Source: Candidatus Binatia bacterium
GTDB taxonomy: Bacteria > Desulfobacterota > Binatia > HRBIN30 > BPIQ01
DNA: 64,000 bases
Assembly: GCA_026004195.1 (NCBI GenBank)
Contig: BPIQ01000003.1
Location: 310,001 to 374,000 of the forward strand
Reading direction: 5' to 3'
The notes beneath the pieces are model-generated. The model was not told the DNA's origin, ran no database searches, and saw only the letters and a program-made list of their open reading frames with translations. Of this stretch, positions 33,548 through 41,399 are shown one piece after another; position 1 is the first letter of the stretch; each line of letters begins with the position of its first letter. The translations under genes and the position numbers were made by a program.

Positions 33548-34660
33548 ATGGCCGAGCACATCACGCACGATCCCGTTTACGACACGGTCGACCGGGACGA
33601 TTTTCTCGCCATGATCGAGCCGGACCGTTACGGAGAGCGGTCGCCGGCTTTCGACGCCATCATCTCCGCGACGGTCGATCACTTCTGGGACCCGAACGAT
33701 CCCACGTACCTGGACTTCGGCCGACCTTTCGACCTCGAGAGCGACACGGTCCTTCCGATGCGCATGGTCCCCGAGCTCAACTGCGCGGTCGCGGACCGTC
33801 TCGACGAGGGCCAGAAGATCCGTTTCGCCAACGAAAACGCCCGCTTCGTTCTCTCGAACATCCTTCACGGCGAGCAGGGGGCACTTTCGCTTTCGGCGAG
33901 TCTCTGCCAGATCCTCCGGGACCCAGGCCCTCAGGAGTACGCGGCGAACCAGGCACGCGAAGAAGCGCGACACGTGACGGCCTTCTCCCGATACATCGCA
34001 AAGCGGTGGGGGAAGCCGCTTCGGGCGGGCAGAACGCTCGCCACGCTCCTCGACGAGCTCGTCCGGGCGCCGGAGGTGTACAAGAAGCTCGTGGGCATGC
34101 AGATGCTCGTCGAGGGACTCGCCATGGGTGCCTTCGCGACGATCCACGCGCGCACCCGCGATCCCCTGCTCCGACGGCTCGTGCAACTCGTGATGACCGA
34201 CGAGGCTTTCCATCACAAGTTCGGGAGGATCTGGGCCGAAAGGACGGTACCGAAGCTCACGCCCGAAGAACACGAGCGCGTCGAGCTCTGGGCCGCGGAG
34301 GTCTTCCGGCACCTCCTCTTCAACCTCATCAACGCCGAGCAGAAGCAGGAAATCTACGCCCGATTCGGGCTCGACTGGCAGTGGGTGCGCGGCGCCGTCC
34401 TCGAAGCGTTCGGCGACGCCGACCGCCGCAAGGCCATGGCCGAAAGCACGAACATTTTCCGGGTCCTGATCAAAACGCTGCTCAAGGCCGGCATCATCAC
34501 CGAGAGGACGCGCTCCTTTTACGCCGCGTGGGTCGACATGGACGAGCTCGCCCGCGAAAGCGAACACCTCGTCGGCGCGGAGATCGCGGAGGAAGGCCTC
34601 CGGCAACTCCGGGAAATCAACCGCGGACGGAAAAAGATCGGGCGGGTCCTGCAAGGTTGA
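33548..34660 (+). CDS. Ferritin-like diiron-carboxylate protein
   Basis: 370 residues. Metal-ligand patterns of a four-helix diiron site are visible: Glu and His in ENARF and HGEQGAL, EEARH in NQAREEARHVTAF, Glu in VEGLAMGAF, and DEAFHHKF. The pattern suggests an oxygen-activating enzyme such as an oxygenase, N-oxygenase or desaturase rather than an iron store, because the ligands are spaced over a long protein. I do not recognise the exact subfamily. The following dehydrogenase gene overlaps by four bases (TTGA), so the two may act in one pathway, for example oxidation of a substrate and of the alcohol formed; that is inference. Confidence 0.75.
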   Translation: MAEHITHDPVYDTVDRDDFLAMIEPDRYGERSPAFDAIISATVDHFWDPNDPTYLDFGRPFDLESDTVLPMRMVPELNCAVADRLDEGQKIRFANENARFVLSNILHGEQGALSLSASLCQILRDPGPQEYAANQAREEARHVTAFSRYIAKRWGKPLRAGRTLATLLDELVRAPEVYKKLVGMQMLVEGLAMGAFATIHARTRDPLLRRLVQLVMTDEAFHHKFGRIWAERTVPKLTPEEHERVELWAAEVFRHLLFNLINAEQKQEIYARFGLDWQWVRGAVLEAFGDADRRKAMAESTNIFRVLIKTLLKAGIITERTRSFYAAWVDMDELARESEHLVGAEIAEEGLRQLREINRGRKKIGRVLQG

Positions 34661-35577
34661 GCGACTCGACACCCGCGAAAAGCGCCGTTTCCCGCCGCTA
34701 CGACGTGGCGTTCGTCGGTCTCGGCCGGATGGGTTACCCGATGGCCGGCCACCTCGCCCGTGCGGGGCATCGCGTCCGCGTCTACAACCGGAGCCCCGAA
34801 AAGTCCTCCCGCTGGGTCGCGGAGTACGGTGGTCGCGCCGGGCACAGCGCTGCCGAGGCGGCCCGCGGGGCCTCGTTCGTCTTCGCGTGCGTCGGTAACG
34901 ACGACGACGTCCGTGCGGTGACCCTGGGAAACGAGGGTGCGTTTTCCTCGATGGCGGGAGGCGCGATCTTCGTCGACCACACGACCACCTCGGCCCGCCT
35001 CGCGCGCGAGCTCGCGACCGAAGCCTCCCGGCGCGGCCTCTTCTACGTCGACGCTCCCGTGTCGGGCGGGCAACAGGGTGCCGAAGCAGGCACGCTGACG
35101 ATCATGATGGGCGGCGAGCAGACGGCCTGCGAGAGGGTGCTTCCGCTCCTTCGTTGCTACGCCTCCACGGCGAAAAGGCTCGGCCCCCCCGGGAGCGGCC
35201 AGCTCGCCAAGATGGTCAACCAGATCTGCATCGCCGGCCTTCTCGAGGCGCTGGCGGAGGGGATCCACTTCGCGAAGAGGGTGGGGCTCGACACGGAAGC
35301 CCTCCTGGAAGTCCTCTCCCGCGGGGCAGCGGGATCGTGGCAGATGACGCACCGTTGGAGCACCATGGCCGAGGGCCGCTTCGAGTTCGGATTCGCCGTC
35401 GACTGGATGCGCAAGGACCTCGCCATCGTACTCGAAGAGGCCCGGCGCGTCGGCGCTCACCTTCCCGTCACGGCTCTGGTGGACCAGTTGTATTCCGAGG
35501 TCCAGGCCATGGGCGGCGGGCGATGGGACACCTCGAGCCTCGTCGCCCGTCTCGAGAGGCCGCACCGGAAGTCCTAG
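34657..35577 (+). CDS. Beta-hydroxyacid dehydrogenase (3-hydroxyisobutyrate dehydrogenase family)
   Basis: 306 residues. An NAD(P)-binding Rossmann motif VGLGRMGYPMAGHL starts about residue 17, followed by DAPVSGGQQGAEAGTL (substrate-binding), and the catalytic Lys in GQLAKMVNQ. The family oxidises beta-hydroxyacids or reduces succinic-type semialdehydes (GLYR, GarR, HIBDH). I start at TTG 34657, which overlaps the preceding stop (TTGA); the next in-frame start is a GTG around residue 17. Its TAG stop shares the CTAG sequence with the stop of the convergent GT39 gene. Confidence 0.9.
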   Translation: MSDSTPAKSAVSRRYDVAFVGLGRMGYPMAGHLARAGHRVRVYNRSPEKSSRWVAEYGGRAGHSAAEAARGASFVFACVGNDDDVRAVTLGNEGAFSSMAGGAIFVDHTTTSARLARELATEASRRGLFYVDAPVSGGQQGAEAGTLTIMMGGEQTACERVLPLLRCYASTAKRLGPPGSGQLAKMVNQICIAGLLEALAEGIHFAKRVGLDTEALLEVLSRGAAGSWQMTHRWSTMAEGRFEFGFAVDWMRKDLAIVLEEARRVGAHLPVTALVDQLYSEVQAMGGGRWDTSSLVARLERPHRKS

Positions 35578-37148
35578 GGCGGACTCCGCCTTCCGTCCCG
35601 GGACACCAGGAGCACGGCTTCCCCACGGTACGGATGCCGAAACTCGATCCGGAACCGTCCGCTCCGCGGCTTCCTTTTTTCGTAAGCGACGAGAAGCCCG
35701 TCCGGGTACCGGGCGAACCAAGCCGCCTCTTCGGAGGGCAGCACGACGTCGAGCGGCCGTTCCAGCCTTCCGAGGAAATGGAACTGCCCCCGGTAGTAAC
35801 CGTAATGGCCGACCCGGCGCCCGGAGAGTTCCGCGCGCTTCAGGAAGCCGGCCACGGGAGTCAGGTCGTACCGCTCGCGAAGGAGGCTACGGGCCTCGAG
35901 ATGGGCGAGAAGCAGAGCCACGACCGTGGCGATCCCGACGAGACGAACCGCCGCCGCGGTGTCCAGAGGGGAACGAAGGCAAAGAAGAGCCGCTGCGGCA
36001 GCTCCGAGAACGATGCCCGGCCAAACCGGTGCGCCGTGCATCCACTCGAGGAAACGAACCTCGGAGCCCCCGAGCGCCTTCCACCAGGAGCCCGCGAACG
36101 GGAGCGCCGCGCCAGCCACTCCGACGAGAAGCGGGAAGACGAGGAAGAACGACTCCCCGGCACGCTCCTGCTCGAGAAGGCCGAGCCCACGGGCGAGAAG
36201 CAGGGCCACGGGAAGAACGACCGGAAGAACGTAGTGGAGCTGCTTTCCCTCCACCAGGGAAAAGGTCGCCACCACGAGGACGACCGAAGCGGCGAGCGCA
36301 CGCGCGGGCGGGTCGGGGTTCCGCAGGCACGCGCGCGCGGCACGCCACGCTCTCGGCCAGAAAACCAGAGGCAGCAGGAGAACCGGCAGCCTCGGCAAAT
36401 ACCACCACCAGGGATGCGCGTGCGCGAAGGAGTCCCGGATGCGGCCCGCCGTCTGTGCCCAGAGAATCGCGTTCGCGTACCGCTCTCCCCCGGCCCTCGC
36501 GGCCGGCAGGGCCCAGGCGAGCGCGAGCGAGCTCGCGACCAGGACGACGAGGCCGACACCGGCGAGCCACGCGCCGCGACCCTCTCTCGGGGCGAGGAGG
36601 AGAGCCAGAGGAAGGACAGGGACGAACGCGACCGGGCCTTTGGCGAGGATGCCGAGCCCGAGAGCCACTCCGGACAGAAGAAAGCCCGCGGACCTGCGCC
36701 CTCGGTAAGCCACCGAAAGCCCCGAGACCGAGAAGGAGACGCAAGCCACGAGAAGCCCGTCCGTCATGATCACCCCGCCGAGAAGCACCCAGATTCCGCA
36801 CCCGAGGAGAACCCAGGGGACGAATTCCCCGGCCCGGGGAAGATCGGGCCAGAGATTCGCCGCAATCCTTCCCGACACCCACAGGGTCGCGGCGCCGCAG
36901 AGAAAAGGGAGAAGCCGCGCCCAGAGATCGCCCACGCCGAAGATCGCCCAGCCCGCGTGTACCATCCAGAAGAGCAACGGGGGCTTTTCCGGGTAAGGCA
37001 CTCCGTTCGACAGGGGGACGAGAAAATTTCCCCGCTGCCACATTTCCCACGCCACGGAGAGAAGGCGCGTTTCGTGGGGAGGCAGGAGAGGACGAGTCCC
37101 GATGGCGACCGCGGCCAGCGCGGCCCAGAGAAAGAGCCAGCTCCTCAT
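35574..37148 (-). CDS. ArnT-like GT39 glycosyltransferase
   Basis: 524 residues with about twelve hydrophobic segments. The N-terminus has RPLLPPHETRLLSVAWEMW, where the Glu before the Thr-Arg matches the catalytic acidic residue in the first periplasmic loop of ArnT/PMT enzymes, and YPEKPPLLFWMV is the typical second-loop motif. It moves a sugar from polyprenyl phosphate to lipid A or another envelope acceptor. The ATG overlaps the LpxB-N gene stop (ATGA). The C-terminal soluble part (LSGRRVGHYGYYRG and on) resembles the ArnT C-terminal domain. Confidence 0.88.
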   Translation of the reverse strand: MRSWLFLWAALAAVAIGTRPLLPPHETRLLSVAWEMWQRGNFLVPLSNGVPYPEKPPLLFWMVHAGWAIFGVGDLWARLLPFLCGAATLWVSGRIAANLWPDLPRAGEFVPWVLLGCGIWVLLGGVIMTDGLLVACVSFSVSGLSVAYRGRRSAGFLLSGVALGLGILAKGPVAFVPVLPLALLLAPREGRGAWLAGVGLVVLVASSLALAWALPAARAGGERYANAILWAQTAGRIRDSFAHAHPWWWYLPRLPVLLLPLVFWPRAWRAARACLRNPDPPARALAASVVLVVATFSLVEGKQLHYVLPVVLPVALLLARGLGLLEQERAGESFFLVFPLLVGVAGAALPFAGSWWKALGGSEVRFLEWMHGAPVWPGIVLGAAAAALLCLRSPLDTAAAVRLVGIATVVALLLAHLEARSLLRERYDLTPVAGFLKRAELSGRRVGHYGYYRGQFHFLGRLERPLDVVLPSEEAAWFARYPDGLLVAYEKRKPRSGRFRIEFRHPYRGEAVLLVSRDGRRSPP

Positions 37149-37435
37149 GACAGGCCGACGGGAGCGGAAACCCGCTCCCCCCGCCTGCGGAGGAGCCAGA
37201 GGTTGCGGGTGTAGACGAAAAGCCCCCCGGCCTGTCCGAGGACGAAGACGGGATCGACCCGGTGGATGGCGTAGAGGAGAAGCGCGAGGGAACCTCCGAT
37301 GCTCAGGTACCAGAACTCGACGGGGAGGACGCTTCGCCCCAGGCGTTCGCTCCGAAGCCACTGCACGAAAAACCGCAGCGAGAACAGGACCTGACCCGCG
37401 AACCCCAGGAGCAGCCAGAGCGTTTCCCGGTCCAT
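37145..37435 (-). CDS. LpxB N-terminal-like small membrane protein
   Basis: 96 residues. LLGFAGQVLFSLRFFVQWLRSERLGRSVLPVEFWYLSIGG (key parts quoted) is the LAB_N/PF07578 membrane domain found at the N-terminus of some lipid-A-disaccharide synthases and as a stand-alone protein beside ArnC/ArnT-like genes. It has three short membrane segments. Role is unknown; flipping or presenting a polyprenyl-linked sugar is plausible. It lies between GT2 and GT39 genes with tiny gaps. Confidence 0.88.
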   Translation of the reverse strand: MDRETLWLLLGFAGQVLFSLRFFVQWLRSERLGRSVLPVEFWYLSIGGSLALLLYAIHRVDPVFVLGQAGGLFVYTRNLWLLRRRGERVSAPVGLS

Positions 37436-37447
37436 CGCATCCCCCCT

Positions 37448-38155
37448 TCAATCCTCGATTTCCGAAGCCGAGGCCGAGATCGGACGCCGCCGAAGCCACC
37501 AGACGCCGAAGAGATCCACGAGGCCCACTCCGAGCCGGTCGAGGATCCCGTAGTGCGAGCGGCCGTGAGTCCTGGGACGGTGGGAGACCTCGACGGAAAG
37601 GACGGTCGCCCCTTCCCGGAGGAAAAGGGCCGGCAAGAAGCGGTGCATGTGATCGAACGGGGGCAGGCGGAGGAACGTCTCGCGGTGAAAGACTTTGAGA
37701 CCGCAGCCCGTGTCGGGCGTGCCGTCTTCGAGGGCCCACGCGCGGACGGCATTGGCGACACGCGAGGAGACCCGCTTCGGCCACGGATCCTCCCGGCCGG
37801 CACGACACCCGCAGACGAGCGCGGCCTCCTCTCGGCGCGCGAGCAACGAGGGAATGTCCCGCGGGTCGTTCTGGCCGTCTCCGTCCATGGTCACGATCCA
37901 TTCGGCCCGAGCCGCTCGGACCCCGGTGCGCAGCGCGGCCGTCTGTCCCGACCGGCCGGAATGCCGCAAAACCCGCACCCGCGGCCAACCCCGCCTCGCC
38001 TCGAGCAGCCGCTCGAGCGTCGCGTCTTCGCTCCCGTCGTCGACGGCCACGACCTCGAACTCGAAGCGCCCCTCGAGGCAGCTCCGGAGCTCGGTGAAGA
38101 GCCGTGCGACGTTCTCGGCCTCGTTGTGGAACGGGACGACGACGCTGAAATCCAC
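37448..38155 (-). CDS. GT2 polyprenyl-phosphate glycosyltransferase (DPM1/ArnC-like)
   Basis: 235 residues. Typical GT2 motifs: VVVPFHNEAENV, VVAVDDGSEDATLE (nucleotide-binding Asp), MDGDGQNDP (the DxD of DPM1-like enzymes) and the HGRSHYG segment. It lacks C-terminal membrane helices, like bacterial DPM1-type enzymes. It loads a sugar on undecaprenyl phosphate, to be used by the GT39 enzyme. GTG 38155 is chosen as start because the conserved FSVVVPFHNE follows at once. It heads the trio GT2, LpxB-N, GT39. Confidence 0.88.
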   Translation of the reverse strand: MDFSVVVPFHNEAENVARLFTELRSCLEGRFEFEVVAVDDGSEDATLERLLEARRGWPRVRVLRHSGRSGQTAALRTGVRAARAEWIVTMDGDGQNDPRDIPSLLARREEAALVCGCRAGREDPWPKRVSSRVANAVRAWALEDGTPDTGCGLKVFHRETFLRLPPFDHMHRFLPALFLREGATVLSVEVSHRPRTHGRSHYGILDRLGVGLVDLFGVWWLRRRPISASASEIED

Positions 38156-38218
38156 GGCAAACCCGCTTCGCGCATAGCACGCTCGGCCGAAGAGCGGAAC
38201 TCGGACGCCACTTTCCGT

Positions 38219-38247
38219 TTGACCGACCTTCGCCCCGCCGATAACCG
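38219..38247 (+). promoter_or_regulatory. Candidate leaderless promoter of the RGL/YetA-like gene
   Basis: TTGACC (38219-38224), 17-base spacer, TAACCG (38242-38247). The ATG at 38255 begins 7 bases after the -10 box, and no Shine-Dalgarno sequence is visible. Confidence 0.45.
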
Positions 38248-38254
38248 TGAGATT

Positions 38255-40450
38255 ATGCGTCCGGTCCTGCGGCTCGCCTTCCTCCTTCTCGGGATCGGAA
38301 CGCTCCTCGAATCCCCCTGCCTCGCCACCCCCTCGCCGTCGCCGGAGCCCGAGAGCCCTGCCGCACCGGTCTCGGTCGTGGAACGGCAAGCGCTCCGGCG
38401 GCAAGGCTGGCCGCTGACTTTCGGCTTCCCGCTCCCGAAGGGCTGGGTACGCCCCGGAGAACCCCTTTCGGTTTCGTCCGATCGAGGAACCCTCCCCACG
38501 CAAAGCGAGCCTCTCGTCCTCTGGGAGGACGGAAGCGTCCGATGGGTTCTTCTCGACACCCAGACGGATCTCGGGCCGGGCGAAAAGAAGCGCCTTTTCG
38601 TCGAAAAGAAGCAGGCTCCTTCCCCGCCCGGCGCGATCCGGATCTCGGACCGCAACGACTTCCTCCTCGTCGACACGGGCGCCTTCGAGCTCCGGGTGTC
38701 GCGCCGGACGTTTTCCGTGCGCCTCCAGGTGGCGAGCCCCGGAGGCAAACACAAAGACGTGCCGCTGGGGCCCTTCGTGGTCGTGGGAGACGAACGCTCG
38801 GTGCCGCTTGCGCCCGACCGGGTCGACGTCGTCGCCAGGGGGCCCTTGCGGGCGGAGCTCTCCGTCGAAGGAAAATACGCGAACGGCCTCTCGTACGCCC
38901 TGCGGCTCGAGGCGTACGCGGGCAAGCCGTTTCTCCGTGTCCTCCACACCGTCGTGCACACCCGAAGCGAGACGACCCTTCCGCTCCGAAGGATCGGCGT
39001 CGACATCCCTCTGGCCCTCGGGAAGTACCCGCAGTACTACGCCGCCGTGGAAGACGCGGCCCCTCTCGCCGGACCGCTTTCTTCCTCGGGTCTCCAGCTT
39101 ACGCAGGTCGACGCGCGGAGCTTCGCGGAAGCGGGCATCGAGAGGATCGGACGCCTCGCGGGCTGGTTCGAGGTCGAGGGAAACGACGCGGGTATCGGGC
39201 TCCACGTCCCGTTCTTCTGGCAGGAGTTTCCGCAATCGGTCCGGCTCTCCCCGGTGGGCCTCACGTATTCCCTCCGTGCCGACGTCGGGCCGCCCGCGGA
39301 GTTCGGTATCGGTTCGGCGAAAACCCACGAGTTTTTTCTGGTCCTCGGCACCCTGGAGCCGGAACGCGTGAGGCCCGTGGTTCTACGCAGGCCCGGGCGC
39401 GCGACCGTGGCCCACGTCGACCCTGCCTGGCTCGTCCGCACCCGTGCCCTGCCCAACGTCGTCGATCCGCGAAAGCGACCGGAGCTGCTCGAGAACGCGA
39501 GGGCGGGCTTCGCCCGTTTCTGGCGGACCTTGGGGAACGAACGCTGGGACGAGGCGGGCGGGGCGAGCTGCCCGCCCAAGTCGGCCGAAAGGCCCCGGCA
39601 GGGCTTCTTCGGCATGTTTCACTGGGGGGACTGGAACTTCCCCGGCTACCACGACACGACCAAGGGGTGCGATGCCTGGGGGAACCAGGAGTACGACCTC
39701 ACCCAGGCCCTGGCTCTCCTTTTTCTGGCCACCGGCGATCCGGCCGTGCACGACTATCTCGTCGCGGCCGCCCGCCACTTCTCGGACGTCGACGTGATCC
39801 GTCATCTTCCTTCGCGTCCGAGCTGGGTGGGGATGAACCACCCGAAAAACCCCGGACACTTCTCCTTCGAACTCGGCGGAGTGGATCCGGGTCACACGTG
39901 GGTGGAGGGCCTTTTTTCCTACTGGCTGCTCACGGGGGAGTCGCGGGCACGCGACACCGCGCTCGGGATCGCCGACGCCCTGGTGCGGCGGGGAGCGAGC
40001 AAGCAAAGGGGCAATCCCCGCCAGTTCGGGTGGCCGGCTCTCGCCCTCGCGGCGGCTTTCGATCTCACCCGCGAGGCCCGCTACGCCGAGGCCGCCGAGG
40101 AATACGCCCGCCGGGGCATGGAGCTCCACCCCGCCCGGAAGGGCCCGGAGCACTGGAAAATGGGGATTCTCGCCGACGCCCTGGCCTACGTGCACTCCGT
40201 GCGGCCGAAGCCCGACTATCTGACCTGGCTCACCGAATACGGAAAGCGCATCCTCGAAAAGAACCCGAAAGACATCCGTTTCTATCCGGCTCTGGCCTAC
40301 CTGGCGGCGCGGACGGGGTCCGGGGACTACCGGCGCGCCGCGGAAAAGGCCCTCGAGCGCGTCCGGTTCGGAAGCTGGGGCAAGCCTTTTACCGTCGGCG
40401 TACGGTACGGGTTTCGCATCGCCTACCTGCTCGACACCCCCTCGCCTTGA
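38255..40450 (+). CDS. Secreted RGL/YetA-like protein (rift barrel plus alpha/alpha barrel)
   Basis: 731 residues. A signal peptide (residues 1-24) is followed by a Pro-rich linker, a beta-rich N-terminal domain with the start (GWPLTFGFPLPKG and on) of the YetA/exo-rhamnogalacturonan lyase family, and a helical toroid after about residue 400. Repeated WGDWNFPGYHD, GVDPGHTWVEGLFSYWLLTGE are the catalytic-cleft type motifs. The family includes exo-acting uronic acid polysaccharide lyases; the true substrate is not clear. No sugar transport genes are near. The start ATG is set by the leaderless-type promoter. Confidence 0.7.
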   Translation: MRPVLRLAFLLLGIGTLLESPCLATPSPSPEPESPAAPVSVVERQALRRQGWPLTFGFPLPKGWVRPGEPLSVSSDRGTLPTQSEPLVLWEDGSVRWVLLDTQTDLGPGEKKRLFVEKKQAPSPPGAIRISDRNDFLLVDTGAFELRVSRRTFSVRLQVASPGGKHKDVPLGPFVVVGDERSVPLAPDRVDVVARGPLRAELSVEGKYANGLSYALRLEAYAGKPFLRVLHTVVHTRSETTLPLRRIGVDIPLALGKYPQYYAAVEDAAPLAGPLSSSGLQLTQVDARSFAEAGIERIGRLAGWFEVEGNDAGIGLHVPFFWQEFPQSVRLSPVGLTYSLRADVGPPAEFGIGSAKTHEFFLVLGTLEPERVRPVVLRRPGRATVAHVDPAWLVRTRALPNVVDPRKRPELLENARAGFARFWRTLGNERWDEAGGASCPPKSAERPRQGFFGMFHWGDWNFPGYHDTTKGCDAWGNQEYDLTQALALLFLATGDPAVHDYLVAAARHFSDVDVIRHLPSRPSWVGMNHPKNPGHFSFELGGVDPGHTWVEGLFSYWLLTGESRARDTALGIADALVRRGASKQRGNPRQFGWPALALAAAFDLTREARYAEAAEEYARRGMELHPARKGPEHWKMGILADALAYVHSVRPKPDYLTWLTEYGKRILEKNPKDIRFYPALAYLAARTGSGDYRRAAEKALERVRFGSWGKPFTVGVRYGFRIAYLLDTPSP

Positions 40451-40475
40451 CAACGAGGCGGATGGCGATTAAGCC
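40447..40475 (+). promoter_or_regulatory. Candidate promoter of the PuuD-like gene
   Basis: TTGACA (40447-40452; it overlaps the previous stop codon), 17-base spacer, TAAGCC (40470-40475). The leader would be about 66 bases and would contain the hairpin at 40506-40524. Confidence 0.45.
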
Positions 40476-40505
40476 TGGATGCGTCCCAGAGCTTCAACAT
40501 AAAAC

Positions 40506-40524
40506 GGCCCCTGCTCGCGGGGCC
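40506..40524 (+). other. Hairpin in the PuuD-like gene leader
   Basis: GGCCCC (40506-40511), 7-base loop, GGGGCC (40519-40524), about 23 bases before the ATG. A perfect 6-bp GC stem in a leader otherwise fairly poor in structure may influence translation; no known riboswitch is recognised. Confidence 0.3.
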
Positions 40525-40547
40525 CGGTCCGAAGCAGGAGGGGTGCG

Positions 40548-41303
40548 ATGCAGTTTCTCGAGTCGCTTTTCCGCTGGATCCATGTCGTCGCGGGAATTCT
40601 GTGGATCGGCCTTCTCTACTTCTTCAACTGGGTGAACAGCGCCTTCGCGCCCACGATGGACGCGGACACGCGCAAGAAGGTCGTCCCGGAGCTGATGCCG
40701 CGCGCGCTCTACTGGTTCCGCTGGGGAGCCGCCTTCACGTGGGTCACCGGGGTTCTGTTGTTGATCCTGGTGTACTACCACACGGGTCTTCTCTTCGAGG
40801 GCGGCAGCGGCAGCTGGGGGCTCAGCACGCTGATTTCCCTGGCCGTCGTCTTCCTGGGCGTCTTCGCTTACGACGCGCTGTACAAGGGCCCGCTCTCGAA
40901 CCCTCAGGCGCAGTTCTGGGGCGGTCTCGTCCTGGCGATCGTCGTCGTGGCGATCCTCGAGTATTTCGGCGGCTTCAGCTATCGGGGCGTCGCCATCCAT
41001 CTCGGGGCGACGTTCGGCACGATCATGGCTTTCAACGTGTGGTTCCGGATCTGGCCCGCGCAGCAAAAGATCATCCGCGCGATCAAGAACGGCGAGACAC
41101 CGGACCCGCAGCTCGCGAGCCTCGCGGGCACGCGCTCGAAGCACAACACGTACATGTCCGTGCCTCTGGTTTTCATGATGGTGAGCCAGCACGCGACCTG
41201 GGCCGCGAGCTGGCCCATCGTCTGGCTTCCGCTCGTCGTGCTCGCGGGCTGGGCCGTCGTCTACCACATCTACGACCGCGCCTCGAAAGTGCCGGGATTC
41301 TGA
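40548..41303 (+). CDS. PuuD-like urate hydroxylase membrane domain
   Basis: 251 residues with about seven hydrophobic segments. RWIHVVAGILWIGLLYFFNWVN is the N-terminal helix of PuuD-type urate hydroxylases (quoted in part), with conserved His and Trp residues that may bind heme. The C-terminal cytochrome c domain of full-length PuuD is absent and no other urate gene is close, so calling it a urate oxidase would be premature; it may be a respiratory membrane protein of unknown substrate. GGAGGGG lies 5 bases before the ATG. Confidence 0.65.
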   Translation: MQFLESLFRWIHVVAGILWIGLLYFFNWVNSAFAPTMDADTRKKVVPELMPRALYWFRWGAAFTWVTGVLLLILVYYHTGLLFEGGSGSWGLSTLISLAVVFLGVFAYDALYKGPLSNPQAQFWGGLVLAIVVVAILEYFGGFSYRGVAIHLGATFGTIMAFNVWFRIWPAQQKIIRAIKNGETPDPQLASLAGTRSKHNTYMSVPLVFMMVSQHATWAASWPIVWLPLVVLAGWAVVYHIYDRASKVPGF

Positions 41304-41377
41304 GCCCTCGGGATTCCGTGGGTCGGAGGCGAGGGGGAGAGCGGCTGGCCTAGGACGGGAGCTGCTCGCTGCGGATT

Positions 41378-41396
41378 CCCGGCACTCCTCGCCGGG
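41378..41396. terminator. Hairpin between convergent genes
   Basis: CCCGGC (41378-41383), loop of 7, GCCGGG (41391-41396), lying right after the stop of the beta-helix gene and downstream of the PuuD-like gene. There is no T tract, so a terminator function is only suggested. Confidence 0.3.
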
Positions 41397-41399
41397 CCC

